DNA of 64,000 bases from Rossellomorea sp. SC111 (GCF_024733565.1 NZ_JANIOC010000001.1:124001-188000), one strand, 5' to 3'; counted from the first letter of the stretch, positions 8,819 to 19,761 are shown. Notes: generated by a model from the letters alone, not told the origin. Program-made: numbers and translations.

Positions 8819-11608
8819 TCAGAGCCAATCTTCAATCCAGGAAATCAGATCAAATAGATCTCCTTCTTGGACTTCCATAGAAGGAATCGACTGTAAAAAT
8901 GCTTTACCGTACCTTGTTGTCTTGATTCTGCGGTCATACACAATCACGATTCCCCGATCACTGCTCCTTCTGATCAGTCTTCCTACCCCTTGCTTGAAGC
9001 GGATGATGGCTTCAGGTAAAGAGTGGGAAGAAAATGGGTTCTTCCCCTGGGCTTTCAGGATATCCGATTTCGCTTGATTGACCGGCTCATCCGGCGGGGT
9101 AAACGGCAGTCTCACCATCGCAAGGCAGGACAGGTCCTCTCCCGGGATGTCCACACCTTCCCAGAAACTGCTTGTCCCAAATAATATCGCCTTATCAAAA
9201 CGCTGGAAGTTCTTTGTCAACCGGGTACGGCTCCCTGATGTGATACCCTGTGCCATCAGCACATATTCTTCCAATAAGCCACTTTCTTTCATGAGCTCAT
9301 ATGTTTTCCTCAGCATATCGTAAGACGTGAATAATATGAGCATCCGCCCTTTTGTCGCCTGGGCGACCCCTATCAAATGGGAGCTGATAGCCTCGATATA
9401 TTCCTCGTTTTGAACCTGTTGAATTTCTGGTACATCCGTCGGAACGAAAAGCCTTGAGACCTCATGATAGTCGAAGGGGGAAGTTAGCTGCAACTTTTTC
9501 ACATTGTCTGTAAGTCCGATTTCATTCAAGAAATAATGGAATGACCCGCTGACGGTCAACGTGGCAGATGTCATCACCACACTTTTCTTCTTGGCGAAAA
9601 TTTCATTTTGGAGATTCACGTCGACTGTGATTGGTTGAGCCTGGATAGTCAGGCTGTTCGGGAGTGATCTTGTGTCTCCATCCAGCCAGAGAACATGGTT
9701 GTTCAGGTCTTTAAGAAACACAGTTTGAAAGTTTGTTCTTAATTCTGTCAAATCCACCAGAAAGCTATAAAATTCTTCAATGAGCGCCTTCTCTTTATCA
9801 AGGAGTTTGATTTTCTTTTCCTTGATGGTATCCAGCACCCGTTGAAACTCCCTTTCAATATGCTTCATTCCTGAAATCACGCGTTCCATGGACATAATGA
9901 CAGGCTGCCAATAACTGCTGTTTTTCATTTCATCGGTAATGCGCAGCTGGATCTTCTGTATCCCCGTTCTCTTTCTAGCCTTTTTATAGAATACACTTGT
10001 CAATACGGAAAAGGCCTCTTCCAGATCCATATAAAACTGACCGATGATCTTATCCAACTCAAAGGGATGGGTAAGCAGACCTACTGAGTGATTCGAAAGA
10101 AGTTGATCCAGCCGGTAAAACAGTTGTTTGTGATCCAGCATCCCTAATTGTGACGTACTGAATTTAATGGAGAGATAATCCATGATTACCCCCAGATGCT
10201 GTCGTGCTGATTTTTCCAAATGGTGTGCCTCATCGATCACTAAATAATCGTAGGAAGGAAGCATGCTGCTCTCCCTCACCATATCGGTTAAAAGCATCGA
10301 ATGGTTTGTGATGATGATATCTGCTTCCTGGGCATTCTTTCTTGCAGCAAGATAGAAATCCTTTCCGACCCAGGGATCTTTTGCATGGGTGAGGTGCCAG
10401 CCGTCGTGTTTTAATCGATTCCAAAACAATTGCCCTCCGGAAGTGAGGTTCAATTCATCCATATCCCCTGTCTCGGTCCGTGTCAGCCATACAAGAATCT
10501 GCATCTTTGTCAGGACCACATCGTATTGGGACTCATCTTCCCTGAGGGACTGCTCGAATTTAAACAGATTTATGTAATGATTCTTCCCTTTCAAGAGAAC
10601 CGTCCTGAAAGGGGTTGGACTGATTTTCTCCAGTAATTTAATTTCTTTATGGAGCAGTTGCTCTTGTAATTGAATGGTATATGTACTGATGACCACTTTT
10701 TCCTGAGTACGTTTGGCAAACAGAACGGCTGGCCATAAATAACCCAGTGACTTACCAACACCGGTACCGGCTTCAATGACAATATGCTGTGATTCATCGA
10801 AGGCATGTCCTATTTCTTTCATCATTTCCATTTGCTGCTCTCTTTTTTCGTAGAAAGGAACATGTTGAGCCAAGTGACCTTCTATATCCGGTATATTAAG
10901 ATCAATTTCTTCATGGGTTGTGAGATGCTGCTTTCTTTTACGAAGGGCAAGACCCCGGTATACCTCCAGTTCGTCTGAGAGATCCTCTACATGTTTCTGC
11001 TTCTTTGTCACAATGCTGTCAAACAACAAATCAAGATCACTCTTCAAGTGGTTCGAGAGTTTATGAAGTTTTTCAAGCGTGACCAATGGCAGCTTTGAAA
11101 GTTCTTCGATAAAATAAAGAAGGATTTCAGCTGTCACATACGCATCACTGTCCGCCTGATGGGGCCTGACATGACTCAAACTCAATGAATTGGAAAGCTC
11201 CGTCAATTTAAAGCTGTCCGCAGATGGCAATGCCACCTTTGCAAGTTCCACTGTATCAAAGGCAGGTCCCTTAAATGGGCTATACCCTGCTTCTTCCAGT
11301 TCTGCCTGAAGAAATGAAAGATCAAATTGGACGTTGTGGGCCACAAAGATACCATGATCCAATATTTCCAGGATTTTCGGTGCAATTTCATGGAAGGACG
11401 GGGCGTCCTTCACCATGTCATCGTTGATCCCCGTTAACTCCTCTATAAAAGCGGGAATAGGTTTCCCGGGAGATACAAAGGACGTAAATTGATCGATGAT
11501 TTTACCGCCCTCTATTATAACCGCTGATAGTTGAATGATTTTTTCTCCCTTTTTCGGGGAATTTCCTGTTGTCTCCAAGTCGATGACAACCAGTTTAAAT
11601 GGGTACAT
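8819..11608 (-). CDS. dinG: DinG-type protein: DEDD exonuclease fused to XPD-like helicase
   Basis: 929 aa. The N-terminal DnaQ-like 3'-5' exonuclease (about 1-165) contains VIDLETTGNSPKKG, HNVQFDLSFL and the HQADSDAYVTA end motif. The helicase part has Walker A EAGTGVGKSLGYLWP, the box VIDEAHHLEK and motif VI QGVGRLIRRSSDRG. No four-cysteine Fe-S cluster is evident, in line with Gram-positive DinG. Whether it unwinds DNA or works mainly as an exonuclease cannot be told from sequence. The start at 11608 (MYPFKLVVIDLETTG) matches the family; the reading 35 codons longer would cross the panD terminator. Confidence 0.93.
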   Translation of the reverse strand: MYPFKLVVIDLETTGNSPKKGEKIIQLSAVIIEGGKIIDQFTSFVSPGKPIPAFIEELTGINDDMVKDAPSFHEIAPKILEILDHGIFVAHNVQFDLSFLQAELEEAGYSPFKGPAFDTVELAKVALPSADSFKLTELSNSLSLSHVRPHQADSDAYVTAEILLYFIEELSKLPLVTLEKLHKLSNHLKSDLDLLFDSIVTKKQKHVEDLSDELEVYRGLALRKRKQHLTTHEEIDLNIPDIEGHLAQHVPFYEKREQQMEMMKEIGHAFDESQHIVIEAGTGVGKSLGYLWPAVLFAKRTQEKVVISTYTIQLQEQLLHKEIKLLEKISPTPFRTVLLKGKNHYINLFKFEQSLREDESQYDVVLTKMQILVWLTRTETGDMDELNLTSGGQLFWNRLKHDGWHLTHAKDPWVGKDFYLAARKNAQEADIIITNHSMLLTDMVRESSMLPSYDYLVIDEAHHLEKSARQHLGVIMDYLSIKFSTSQLGMLDHKQLFYRLDQLLSNHSVGLLTHPFELDKIIGQFYMDLEEAFSVLTSVFYKKARKRTGIQKIQLRITDEMKNSSYWQPVIMSMERVISGMKHIEREFQRVLDTIKEKKIKLLDKEKALIEEFYSFLVDLTELRTNFQTVFLKDLNNHVLWLDGDTRSLPNSLTIQAQPITVDVNLQNEIFAKKKSVVMTSATLTVSGSFHYFLNEIGLTDNVKKLQLTSPFDYHEVSRLFVPTDVPEIQQVQNEEYIEAISSHLIGVAQATKGRMLILFTSYDMLRKTYELMKESGLLEEYVLMAQGITSGSRTRLTKNFQRFDKAILFGTSSFWEGVDIPGEDLSCLAMVRLPFTPPDEPVNQAKSDILKAQGKNPFSSHSLPEAIIRFKQGVGRLIRRSSDRGIVIVYDRRIKTTRYGKAFLQSIPSMEVQEGDLFDLISWIEDWL

Positions 11609-11670
11609 GTTATTCACTGCCTTTATATAGATCCTACTCTTATGATTTTCTAAATAAGTGTACCATAAAC

Positions 11671-11709
11671 AAAAAAGCAAGTCTCCTATTCCCAAATTAG
11701 AAGACTTGC
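11671..11709 (-). terminator. Rho-independent terminator of the pan operon
   Basis: GCAAGTCT and its complement enclose a 17-nt loop. On the minus strand TTTTTT follows, 8 bp after the panD stop. Confidence 0.85.
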
Positions 11710-11716
11710 CCATTTT

Positions 11717-12100
11717 TTATAGTATTGTCGCTTCCGGTTCTGTTCCAATCATATCGATCACCCTGTTATTTTCTCCCATGATCGCCACTTTCGGGATATG
11801 GTCATGGACCATTTCCTCAGCAACAAGTTTATACGATATGATGATGACGATATCCCCTTTTTGCACGAGTCTTGCAGCCGCACCGTTCAGACAGATGACG
11901 CCGCTCCCTCTCTCACCCGGTATGATATAGGTTTCCAGGCGTGCGCCGTTATTGTTGTTGACAATCTGAACCTTTTCATTAGCCATCATTCCGACAGCAT
12001 CCAGAATATCCTGATCGATGGTAATGCTCCCGACATACTCAAGGTTTGCTTCGGTTACAGTCGCTCTATGAATTTTCCCACTCATCATCGTTCTAAACAT
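11717..12100 (-). CDS. panD: Aspartate 1-decarboxylase (pyruvoyl enzyme)
   Basis: Makes beta-alanine from aspartate for pantothenate and CoA synthesis. 127 aa, normal family length. The self-cleavage site is Gly24-Ser25 in EYVGSITI; Ser25 becomes the pyruvoyl cofactor. Other conserved parts are GARLETYII and [12 protein letters not shown]. The start at 12100 overlaps the last 8 bp of panC and has the SD GGAGGAGG inside the panC end. Last gene of panB-panC-panD. Confidence 0.96.
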   Translation of the reverse strand: MFRTMMSGKIHRATVTEANLEYVGSITIDQDILDAVGMMANEKVQIVNNNNGARLETYIIPGERGSGVICLNGAAARLVQKGDIVIIISYKLVAEEMVHDHIPKVAIMGENNRVIDMIGTEPEATIL

Positions 12101-12962
12101 GGTAATCCTCCTCCGGTGGTACACTGATGATTATATTATCTATTAATCTGGCCTGTTGGAATTGAACGGCTACAGCTATGATGATGTCACCTTCCAGCCG
12201 CTTCATTTCCTCAAGCTCCGGGTATGAATACACTTCAACATAATCAATGGTACCTGAAGTGTTTTCCTGAATGATTCTATACATTTCCCCCGTAATGACA
12301 GATGGAGTCCTTTCTCCATCTTCAACACGTTTAGCCGCTTCTTTCAAACTTCTATAAAGGATAGGGGCAACTTGTCTCTCCTCTTGAGACAGGTAGACAT
12401 TTCTCGAGCTCTTGGCCAGTCCATCCTCTTCCCGGACGGTCGGGACACGGATGATTTCAACAGGGAAGAAATAATCGCTCACCATCCCTTCCACCACAGC
12501 AACCTGTTGCGCATCCTTCTGGCCAAAGTAGGCCCTGGTCGGCTGTACAAGATGAAACAATTTCGCAAGGACGGTCACGACTCCATCAAAATGACCTACC
12601 CGCTTCCGGCCACACAGTACATCTACACGCTCTTTCACCCTCATAGTCACTGACTGACTCCCCCTGTACATGTCAGCCACTTCAGGAATGAAAAGGATAT
12701 CCACCCCTGACATCGTTGCCAACTCCGTATCCCTCTCCACATCTCGGGGATAGCGGTCAAAATCTTCATTCGGCCCGAACTGCAGGGGGTTTACAAATAT
12801 ACTCATCACGACGACTTCATTGTGGTTCCTTGCTTCTTTCGCCAGGGTCAAATGCCCCTCATGAAGATATCCCATTGTTGGAACGAATCCGATCGTTTTT
12901 CCCGTTTTCTTCAATGATCCTATACTCTGTCTCAAATCACTTATCTTTGTTATGACGTTCAT
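12093..12962 (-). CDS. panC: Pantothenate synthetase (pantoate-beta-alanine ligase)
   Basis: ATP-dependent joining of pantoate and beta-alanine. 289 aa. The nucleotidyltransferase signatures are [16 protein letters not shown] (HIGH-like) and the KMSKS-like region [15 protein letters not shown]. Substrate loop [18 protein letters not shown]. It starts by ATGA overlap with the panB stop and overlaps panD by 8 bp, so the three genes are translationally coupled. Confidence 0.97.
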   Translation of the reverse strand: MNVITKISDLRQSIGSLKKTGKTIGFVPTMGYLHEGHLTLAKEARNHNEVVVMSIFVNPLQFGPNEDFDRYPRDVERDTELATMSGVDILFIPEVADMYRGSQSVTMRVKERVDVLCGRKRVGHFDGVVTVLAKLFHLVQPTRAYFGQKDAQQVAVVEGMVSDYFFPVEIIRVPTVREEDGLAKSSRNVYLSQEERQVAPILYRSLKEAAKRVEDGERTPSVITGEMYRIIQENTSGTIDYVEVYSYPELEEMKRLEGDIIIAVAVQFQQARLIDNIIISVPPEEDYHV

Positions 12963-13798
12963 TTCTTCATCCCGCCATAGAGAGAATGGAGTTCCTCATC
13001 CCGCATAGTAAAGGAATATTCATCTGTCGGAAAGCTCTGATCCTTTACTTCATCAATATAACTCTTAAGGCTGTCATGCATGACGTCAGATGCATTCCCA
13101 TATTGTTTGACAAACTTAGGCACGCGGTTCACACCATAAGTCACTAGGTCATGGAAAACTAAAACCTGACCGTCGGTGTTGACTCCGGCACCGATGCCGA
13201 TTGTCGGTATCGTTAAGGCCTCTGATATCTCCTTTGCGATTTGTTTCGGTACACATTCCAGTACCAGAGCGAAGGCACCTGCCTCTTCACATTTGATACT
13301 ATCTTCGATCAATTTCTTTGCTGAGTCTGCTGTCTTACCCTGCACTTTATATCCTCCAAGTATCCCAACGGATTGAGGAGTCAATCCTAAATGGGCCACC
13401 ACGGGAATCCCCGCACTTGTAAGGTCCCTTATTCGATCGATGACGTGGGCGCCTCCCTCGACCTTTACAGCATTTGCCCCTCCCTGTTGAAGGATGTCCG
13501 CAGCTGTTTTAAGGGTTTCTTCCCTCGATAAGTGATATGACATAAACGGCATATCCGTCACGATAAACGTATTCGGTGCCCCTCTTTTTACCGCCTTCGT
13601 ATGATGAATCATATCGAATACCGTCACAGGTACCGTAGAATCATATCCCAACACGACCATACCCAGGCTGTCTCCCACCAGAATGACATCGATTCCCGCT
13701 TCCTCGGCTACTTTCGCACTTGGATAATCATACGCTGTAACCATGGCAATCTTTTCTTTTTCATTCTTCATCTTAAGAAAATCTGTTGTTTGTTTCAT
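12959..13798 (-). CDS. panB: Ketopantoate hydroxymethyltransferase
   Basis: Transfers a hydroxymethyl group from methylene-THF to ketoisovalerate, the first committed step of pantothenate synthesis. 279 aa TIM barrel. Metal-binding acids lie in [17 protein letters not shown]; the active-site segment is [18 protein letters not shown] closes the barrel. SD AAGGAGGATC precedes the ATG. First gene of the pan operon. Confidence 0.97.
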   Translation of the reverse strand: MKQTTDFLKMKNEKEKIAMVTAYDYPSAKVAEEAGIDVILVGDSLGMVVLGYDSTVPVTVFDMIHHTKAVKRGAPNTFIVTDMPFMSYHLSREETLKTAADILQQGGANAVKVEGGAHVIDRIRDLTSAGIPVVAHLGLTPQSVGILGGYKVQGKTADSAKKLIEDSIKCEEAGAFALVLECVPKQIAKEISEALTIPTIGIGAGVNTDGQVLVFHDLVTYGVNRVPKFVKQYGNASDVMHDSLKSYIDEVKDQSFPTDEYSFTMRDEELHSLYGGMKK

Positions 13799-13862
13799 GT
13801 GATCCTCCTTCTTTTCAGTCAGAGGAGACGAAACGAAATGAAAGCACTTTCATGATGAATAC

Positions 13863-13892
13863 AAAAAAACCTCCTGAAAAAATGACAGAAGG
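13863..13892 (-). terminator. Second terminator between the birA operon and panB
   Basis: CCTTCTG and CAGGAGG form a stem with one G-T wobble around a T-rich loop, followed on the minus strand by TTTTTTT. It lies 180 bp past birA and 64 bp before panB. No other candidate feature was seen between them besides the birA hairpin. Confidence 0.65.
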
Positions 13893-14025
13893 ATCATAAG
13901 TGTTTTATATCATTGTTTCGACCCTCTGTCCCAGTCCACAATGGATCAAGGCAGAAATAGTATTGAAAATTGAATGTACGTTCTTTCGAGGTGCAGTTCC
14001 AAGGATACTGCCCAATTGGATTATA

Positions 14026-14064
14026 CCATAAAAGTACGGGATGGCTACACAGATTTCCATCCCG
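14026..14064 (-). terminator. Rho-independent terminator of birA
   Basis: CGGGATGG and its exact complement CCATCCCG enclose a 12-nt loop directly after the birA stop. A modest T-rich tract (TACTTTTATGG) follows on the minus strand. Confidence 0.75.
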
Positions 14065-14072
14065 CTGCAAGT

Positions 14073-15056
14073 TCAAACATTCACTTCAATATCGGCGGAG
14101 TAGATCTGATGGATTGTCCCGCCTGAGTCTTCGATCTTCAGTACCCCTTCATCCGTGATTCCGAGTGCCCTGCCTTCAATGGTTCCATTGATGGTCCTTG
14201 CCCGGATCTTCTTCCCGATACTGATGGCATAGCTTTCCCATAAAAGCTTGATCGGTGTGAATCCTTCTTTCATGTAGAGTGAATACAACGCCTCTATCCG
14301 TTCCAGTAATCTTTGGACAATGACAGACCTTGATAAGGTACTTCCTTCCTCGATGGATAGGGACGTTGCAATCTTTTGAATCTCATCGGGGAAATGGTCT
14401 TTCGTCTGGTTGACATTCATCCCGATCCCGATAATGATGGAATTGATTTTATCCGATTCCGCCTGAAGTTCCGTCAGGATGCCCGTCACCTTTTTCCCGT
14501 CGATGAGTATATCGTTTGGCCATTTGATCTCTGGATGGAGGCCGGTAACCTCCTCGATCGCCTGGACCACGGCCACGGCTGCAATGAGTGTGAATTGAGG
14601 GGCCTTTTGAGGCGGCAAGTGCGGCTTTAAGATTAAACTCATCCAAATTCCCGTACCTTTCGAGGAATGCCACTCCCTCATCAATCTGCCCCTTCCGGCA
14701 GTCTGTTCGTCAGCGATGACCAACGTACCTTCTTCCGCTCCGTCACTTGCAAGGGTATGAGCGATCCGCTGGGTACTTGGAACAGATTCTTCATAATGGA
14801 TCGCGGTCCCTAACATATGGGTTTGAAGGCCTAAACGTATTTTACTTTCTGTGACACTATCAGGAGTCTCAATAATCCGATATCCTTTTTTCCTTACCGC
14901 TTCCAATACAAAACCTTCTTTACGAAGCTCTTCGATATGTTTCCAGATCGCAGTACGCGAACAACCTGCAATATCAGCCAGGGCTTGTCCGGATAAAAAT
15001 TCCTGATCCGATTCGAATAACGCTTGAAGAACTTTTTTTCTTATAGTCGATTGCAT
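14073..15056 (-). CDS. birA: Biotin-[acetyl-CoA-carboxylase] ligase / biotin operon repressor
   Basis: Attaches biotin to the carboxyl carrier protein and, as biotinyl-AMP complex, represses biotin genes. 327 aa. The N-terminal winged helix (about 5-60, ALADIAGCSRTAIWKHIEELRKEG) makes it a bifunctional, class II BirA. The ligase domain has the biotinyl-AMP loop TAGRGRLMREW and KWPNDILIDGKKVTGIL. The C-terminal SH3-like domain is residues about 275-327. The start at 15056 (MQSTIRKK) matches the family and overlaps cca by 16 bp. Confidence 0.95.
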   Translation of the reverse strand: MQSTIRKKVLQALFESDQEFLSGQALADIAGCSRTAIWKHIEELRKEGFVLEAVRKKGYRIIETPDSVTESKIRLGLQTHMLGTAIHYEESVPSTQRIAHTLASDGAEEGTLVIADEQTAGRGRLMREWHSSKGTGIWMSLILKPHLPPQKAPQFTLIAAVAVVQAIEEVTGLHPEIKWPNDILIDGKKVTGILTELQAESDKINSIIIGIGMNVNQTKDHFPDEIQKIATSLSIEEGSTLSRSVIVQRLLERIEALYSLYMKEGFTPIKLLWESYAISIGKKIRARTINGTIEGRALGITDEGVLKIEDSGGTIHQIYSADIEVNV

Positions 15057-16234
15057 GTTGCGAGCCACCTCCTTATCTCTTCTTTATCATTGGGGATTGT
15101 CTCATTAATGATAGCTGATTCAATTTCAAGCAATCGTTCTTTCACCCATGGACCACCCTTTTGGCCAGCCCATTCCATTAAGTCCGTACCTGTTACATCG
15201 AGTTCCTGCCTGGACAAGATTGCGAGCTTCTGATATTGCTCCATTACTCTTTCCAGAGAAAAGTCTGATGACGGTTCCAAGCAGCCGTATACCTTTTCAA
15301 CATTAAGTGCAGCTTCTAGCCCGGCACGATATAGTAATGGCTTTGTCCATCCAGATTTACGTTCCTTTAAAATATCAAGCTCTTTGGAACGGCCCCTGAT
15401 CATTTTGACAGGAAGCCTCCACCCTTTCAGGAAGCCCTGCACATCTACCTCCCCTATATATGTCAGTAAAATCAGCCAGGCTTGATCTTTATTTAATGTG
15501 TCCAAACAAGGGAGGTCCGCCAACGCTTTGAGCTCTGCACCGTATCCACTTAGAAAGGGAAGCTCCTTATACAAATTGGTGCCCACAAGGAGATTCAGCC
15601 CTTCTTGCTTCCATTGGCCAGCCAGTATTTTCTCGAATTCCATTGTTTTTCTTTCGACTGCTATATGCTCGAGCAACCGCGAGTGCTCCCTAAGGTTTGT
15701 TAATGTAGAGGATTCGAGACCGAAGCCGAGCTGACTGACAAACCGGACTGCCCTCATCATGCGCAAGGCATCCTCAGTAAACCTCATTTCCGGTGAGCCT
15801 ACGGTCCGTATCAACCGATTATGTATATCTTCTTTACCATGATAAGGATCAATGATCAAGCCATCCCCGTTCATTGCCATGCTGTTCATGGTGAAATCCC
15901 GGCGCTTCAAATCCCCGACGAGTGAACGGATAAATTCTACCTTATCAGGCCTTCTATAATCCGTATAGGAAGACTCGGTTCTGAACGTGGTGATTTCATA
16001 TTCTCTGCCTTCTTCCAAAACGAGGACCGTGCCATGTTCAATACCGATATCAATCGTTCTATGGAAAACCGCTTTCACCTCTTCCGGGTAGGCAGAAGTG
16101 GCGATATCTACGTCATTGATCGTTCTGCCAAGTAAGTGATCCCGGACGGATCCTCCAACGAAATAGGCTTCGAACCCTGCCTTTTCAAGCTTTTTCAATA
16201 CGGGAACAGCTTGTTGGAATATGGTCGGTAACAT
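15041..16234 (-). CDS. cca: CCA-adding tRNA nucleotidyltransferase
   Basis: Adds and repairs the 3'-CCA of tRNAs. 397 aa, the same length as B. subtilis Cca. Class II polymerase-beta fold: FVGGSVRDHLLGRTINDVDIAT holds the G-S and catalytic DxD, and the nucleotide-selecting region includes FTEDALRMMRAVRFVSQLGF. A start at 16234 (MLPTIFQQAV) has AGCAGGTG upstream. A GTG further up overlaps the bshA stop (GTGA) but has no SD and would add 17 non-conserved residues. Confidence 0.94.
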   Translation of the reverse strand: MLPTIFQQAVPVLKKLEKAGFEAYFVGGSVRDHLLGRTINDVDIATSAYPEEVKAVFHRTIDIGIEHGTVLVLEEGREYEITTFRTESSYTDYRRPDKVEFIRSLVGDLKRRDFTMNSMAMNGDGLIIDPYHGKEDIHNRLIRTVGSPEMRFTEDALRMMRAVRFVSQLGFGLESSTLTNLREHSRLLEHIAVERKTMEFEKILAGQWKQEGLNLLVGTNLYKELPFLSGYGAELKALADLPCLDTLNKDQAWLILLTYIGEVDVQGFLKGWRLPVKMIRGRSKELDILKERKSGWTKPLLYRAGLEAALNVEKVYGCLEPSSDFSLERVMEQYQKLAILSRQELDVTGTDLMEWAGQKGGPWVKERLLEIESAIINETIPNDKEEIRRWLATCNRL

Positions 16235-16281
16235 TCTTAACACCTGCTTTTCTTCAATCGTCTTTACAGATCCCAGACTGT

Positions 16282-17406
16282 TCACAAAAGATTCTTATAG
16301 ATTCGTTCATACTGTTCGACTATTTTGCTCGAGTGAAATTTCGTCCGTGCTGTTTGGAGGGCATTCTTCGATAATTCCATATGGAGCTCATCATCCTTCA
16401 GCAATTGCAATGCTTTTCCGGCAATTTGTTTGACGTTTCCGATTTCACAGATAAAGCCGTTGTATCCATCCTCTATCACTTCAGGGATACCCCCTACATT
16501 CGTGCCGATGCTTGGAACACCACAAGCCATCGCCTCGAGTGCGACTAAGCCGAAGCTCTCTTTTTCTGAAAGTAATAGTTTGATATCACTGAGCGAATAT
16601 AGTTCTTCCAGATTATCTTGTTTTCCAAGGAATAAAACCCGGTCTTCTAATCCGAGCTCCTTTACCTGTTTGCATATGAGTGTCATTTCAGGTCCGTCCC
16701 CTACAAGGAGAAGCTTGGATGGAATTTCCTTCTGGATGAGGTTGAAAGAAGCGACAACATCGCTCACCCTTTTCACACCACGGAAGTTTGATACATGGAT
16801 GATGACTTTTTCATGATCCTTAATTCCATATTCGCTTCTCAGATGGCGGGAATCCACTTCCCTGTATACCCTCTCATCAATAAAATTATAAACCGTTTGG
16901 ATCTCTTTATCAGGCTGGATCAAATCATGGGTCTGTTTTACTAAAGCGGAAGAAACCGCGGTCACGACATCCGACTTTTCAATGCCGAAGCGAATGGCAC
17001 CGGTCAGAGATGGATCGTACCCAAGAACCGTAATATCCGTGCCGTGTAATGTGGTGACGATCTTTACGTCTTTCCCGGACATTTGTTTCCCCAATATGGC
17101 ACAGACAGCATGGGGGATCGCGTAATGAACATGCAGGATATCCAGGTTTTCCCGTTCCGTGATTTCCGCCATCTTATTCGCCAGTGCGAGATCATAAGGA
17201 GGATATTGAAACACTGAATATTGACTCACTTCCACTTGATGAAAATAAATATTATGATACATTTTGTTCAATCTGAACGGGATGCTCGAGGTAATAAAAT
17301 GTATTTCATGACCTTTCTCAGCCAGTAATTTCCCTAGCTCCGTTGCCACTACTCCTGATCCTCCCACCGTCGGATAGCAGGTAATTCCTATCTTTAACTT
17401 CTTCAT
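16282..17406 (-). CDS. bshA: N-acetyl-alpha-D-glucosaminyl L-malate synthase (bacillithiol step 1)
   Basis: GT4-family glycosyltransferase joining UDP-GlcNAc and L-malate. 374 aa. The N-terminal GT-B domain starts [21 protein letters not shown]. The C-terminal donor-binding motif is [18 protein letters not shown] (E-x7-E) followed by [11 protein letters not shown]. It sits 4 bp after bshB1, which catalyses the next step. Together with ypdA at 59.5 kb this shows a bacillithiol-using cell. Confidence 0.96.
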   Translation of the reverse strand: MKKLKIGITCYPTVGGSGVVATELGKLLAEKGHEIHFITSSIPFRLNKMYHNIYFHQVEVSQYSVFQYPPYDLALANKMAEITERENLDILHVHYAIPHAVCAILGKQMSGKDVKIVTTLHGTDITVLGYDPSLTGAIRFGIEKSDVVTAVSSALVKQTHDLIQPDKEIQTVYNFIDERVYREVDSRHLRSEYGIKDHEKVIIHVSNFRGVKRVSDVVASFNLIQKEIPSKLLLVGDGPEMTLICKQVKELGLEDRVLFLGKQDNLEELYSLSDIKLLLSEKESFGLVALEAMACGVPSIGTNVGGIPEVIEDGYNGFICEIGNVKQIAGKALQLLKDDELHMELSKNALQTARTKFHSSKIVEQYERIYKNLL

Positions 17407-17410
17407 ACAC

Positions 17411-18112
17411 TTAATCTCCTAACAAATCATGATGCAAGATAAGGGTGTTATAGGAAAAGAATCCTTCTGCATAACGGAGACCGGCTTCTTTCCCCATCAT
17501 TCTCTCCCTTGCTTCGACGGCTTCGATGTATCCGTCTGTTAAAGGTGTCGACACCCCGTCGGATCCTTTAGAGAATTGGCTTCCATACGCTTGAAGACTG
17601 GAAATCTTTTCCTGCATATAAGGCTCGATATCCACGACAAATTGAGGTTTATGAAAGCCGTTGATCATATAGAAATAAAGGTGATCCGTTTTATGGACCG
17701 GGATTTCAGAATGAAACTTCCGGATTCCCGCAGAAAAAAATGCCTCTTTCACCAGTCGGGAAGCATTTCCATGATCAGGATGGCGATCTTGATCAAATGG
17801 CGCAAATATTGCTTTCGGTTTATACGTTCTAATCAAGTTGACGACTTTCTCAATGTGATCGTCCGTTATGTATATTCCCCGATCGGGTATATCGAGGGTC
17901 ACTCTCTTATATGCCCCTAATATGTCTGCTGCCCTCAGCGCTTCCTCTTTTCGCAAGGAAACCGTCCCATTGGAAGACAGCTCTGCCTTTGTCATATCAC
18001 AGATGACAATATTCTTTCCCTCAGCAGCATATTTCGCCAGGGTACCTCCCATACCGATTTCCACATCATCTGCATGCGCTCCGAACGCAAGGATGTCTAT
18101 TTGTTGATCCAC
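17411..18112 (-). CDS. bshB1: GlcNAc-malate deacetylase (bacillithiol step 2)
   Basis: Zn-dependent deacetylase of the LmbE/PIG-L family giving GlcN-malate. 233 aa. Metal-binding and catalytic motifs [15 protein letters not shown] and [12 protein letters not shown] are intact. It overlaps or abuts its neighbours by a few bases (mgsA upstream, bshA downstream), so it belongs to the long dapB-mgsA-bshB1-bshA-cca-birA transcription unit. Confidence 0.95.
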   Translation of the reverse strand: MDQQIDILAFGAHADDVEIGMGGTLAKYAAEGKNIVICDMTKAELSSNGTVSLRKEEALRAADILGAYKRVTLDIPDRGIYITDDHIEKVVNLIRTYKPKAIFAPFDQDRHPDHGNASRLVKEAFFSAGIRKFHSEIPVHKTDHLYFYMINGFHKPQFVVDIEPYMQEKISSLQAYGSQFSKGSDGVSTPLTDGYIEAVEARERMMGKEAGLRYAEGFFSYNTLILHHDLLGD

Positions 18113-18113
18113 G

Positions 18114-18521
18114 TTATCCCTCCTTCTCTTTCACTACACTCCGCCACGCAATGTCCCCTCTTTCAAGACCCTTTACCAGTACTTCAGCAGTACCCATATT
18201 GGTCGCGAGCGGTACGGCGTACACATCACAAAGCCTGATCAAAGCCGACACGTCCGGTTCATGGGGCTGTGCGGTCAGGGGATCCCGGAAGAAGAGGATA
18301 AGGTCCATTTTATTATTAGCGATGTATGAACCTATTTCCTGGTCCCCTCCCAAAGGGCCTGAACGGAATCGATGGACGGATAAACCCGTTTCTTCGCAAA
18401 TTCTTTTTCCCGTTGTCCCCGTGGCAAAGAGGGAGTGTTTCCCTATGATTGACTTGTATGCGAGCACAAAACGAATAAGATCATCTTTTTTCTTATCATG
18501 AGCAATCAACGCAATATTCAT
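18114..18521 (-). CDS. mgsA: Methylglyoxal synthase
   Basis: Converts dihydroxyacetone phosphate to methylglyoxal, a bypass of lower glycolysis under phosphate limitation. 135 aa. The phosphate-binding TGTTGKRI, catalytic region [10 protein letters not shown] and [20 protein letters not shown] are all present, including the catalytic Asp in GGDQ. Start at 18521 ([12 protein letters not shown]) with AAAGGGTGAG upstream. bshB1 begins 1 bp after its stop. Confidence 0.96.
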   Translation of the reverse strand: MNIALIAHDKKKDDLIRFVLAYKSIIGKHSLFATGTTGKRICEETGLSVHRFRSGPLGGDQEIGSYIANNKMDLILFFRDPLTAQPHEPDVSALIRLCDVYAVPLATNMGTAEVLVKGLERGDIAWRSVVKEKEG

Positions 18522-18533
18522 AACACTCACCCT

Positions 18534-19304
18534 TTAGTCTAATATATTTTCAAGTCCATACACTAATGTGTCCAGTTTCATGACCGTGTCCACTGAAACC
18601 TTCACTCCCGACATGAAGCTTCCTCTGTTAAAGGAATCATGGCGTATCGTCAATGTTTGTCCTTCCGCTCCTAACATTACCTGCTGATGGGCAATGAGGC
18701 CCGGAAGTCGGACGCTGTGAATATGCATTCCATCTACATTTGCTCCCCTGGCACCGCTATGGGTTTCCTTTTCATCAGGATGCCCCTGCTCCTTTGATTG
18801 CCTTACTTCCCTGATCATTTCCGCCGTTTTCACCGCCGTACCCGATGGTGCATCCAATTTTCGATCATGATGCAATTCAATGATTTCTACATCATCGAAA
18901 TATTTTGCAGCCATCTGCGAGAATTTCATCATAAGCACGGCTCCAATCGCGAAATTGGGAGCAATGATACATCCAATTGACTTGGATTCTGCCAGTTCCT
19001 TCAATTCATGCAATTCATCTGCAGAAAAGCCCGTTGTCCCGACAACCGGCCTGACCCCGTATTCCAAGGCCGTTTTAGTATGATGATACCCGACTTCAGG
19101 AGTCGTCAAGTCAATCAACACATGTGGAGCCTCATCTTGAAAACATGCCTCTATATCTGTATACACCGGTACATCCAGATCCGTTTCCATCTTGTGATCG
19201 ATTACGCTAATAAGAGTAAAATGGTCGGTGTCCTCCACCAATTGAACAGCTTCCTTCCCCATTCTTCCTCTCGGTCCTGCAATCGTGATGTTAATTTGCT
19301 CCAT
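18534..19304 (-). CDS. dapB: 4-Hydroxy-tetrahydrodipicolinate reductase
   Basis: NAD(P)H-dependent step of lysine/diaminopimelate synthesis, also feeding dipicolinate in spores. 256 aa. Nucleotide-binding [12 protein letters not shown], active-site [13 protein letters not shown] and C-terminal [17 protein letters not shown]. Start at 19304 ([13 protein letters not shown]) with GGGGAT upstream; a GTG four codons earlier is possible. It overlaps the end of mazG by 14 bp. Confidence 0.95.
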   Translation of the reverse strand: MEQINITIAGPRGRMGKEAVQLVEDTDHFTLISVIDHKMETDLDVPVYTDIEACFQDEAPHVLIDLTTPEVGYHHTKTALEYGVRPVVGTTGFSADELHELKELAESKSIGCIIAPNFAIGAVLMMKFSQMAAKYFDDVEIIELHHDRKLDAPSGTAVKTAEMIREVRQSKEQGHPDEKETHSGARGANVDGMHIHSVRLPGLIAHQQVMLGAEGQTLTIRHDSFNRGSFMSGVKVSVDTVMKLDTLVYGLENILD

Positions 19305-19644
19305 CTTTATCCCCACTTTCGATTCTGGTCCATCGATCTTTATCTCTTGTATTAAACTTATGCATTACCGTATTATGGGCTTCTTCAAGGCTGATATCCA
19401 GGGAGTTGGCCAGACAGATGATGACAAACAACAGATCCCCCAGCTCTTCCTCGATGGTGTTTTCTTTTTCTGTATGTTTCTTTGGCTTTTCACCATGGTA
19501 ATGATTCACTTCTCTCGCTAATTCACCAAGTTCCTCGGTAAGACGTGCCACCATCGCCAATGGACTGAAATAACCCTCTTTGAATTGACTTATGTATTGG
19601 TCCACTTCTTTTTGTAATTGCTTCATCGTTTTACTTTCTTCCAT
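19291..19644 (-). CDS. ypjD: MazG-like nucleotide pyrophosphohydrolase
   Basis: 117 aa, all-alpha NTP-PPase of the MazG-like type. The metal-binding helices [16 protein letters not shown] and [20 protein letters not shown] carry the E-x3-E / E-x3-D ligands. It is thought to clear aberrant nucleotides; the natural substrate is unknown. The start at 19644 has GGAGTGAGG upstream and gives the family length. First gene of the unit running to birA, divergent from ypjC. Confidence 0.88.
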   Translation of the reverse strand: MEESKTMKQLQKEVDQYISQFKEGYFSPLAMVARLTEELGELAREVNHYHGEKPKKHTEKENTIEEELGDLLFVIICLANSLDISLEEAHNTVMHKFNTRDKDRWTRIESGDKDGAN

Positions 19645-19732
19645 AAGAAGCCTCACTCCTTCATTATCTCCTATCATGTTAGCTAAATCCTTCCCGTTTG
19701 ACAAATATTACGTTTGATTTTGAAAGTCTTCG

Positions 19733-19761
19733 TTGCCAGTTTGTTTTTCTTCTTATATAAT
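19733..19761 (+). promoter_or_regulatory. SigA-type promoter of ypjC
   Basis: TTGCCA and TATAAT are separated by exactly 17 bp, about 45 bp upstream of the ypjC start codon. Confidence 0.75.

Noticed and set aside
11609-11713. N-terminal extension of DinG by 35 codons
   Set aside because: The extension crosses the pan terminator hairpin and T-tract, is not conserved and lacks an SD. The start at 11608 fits the family.
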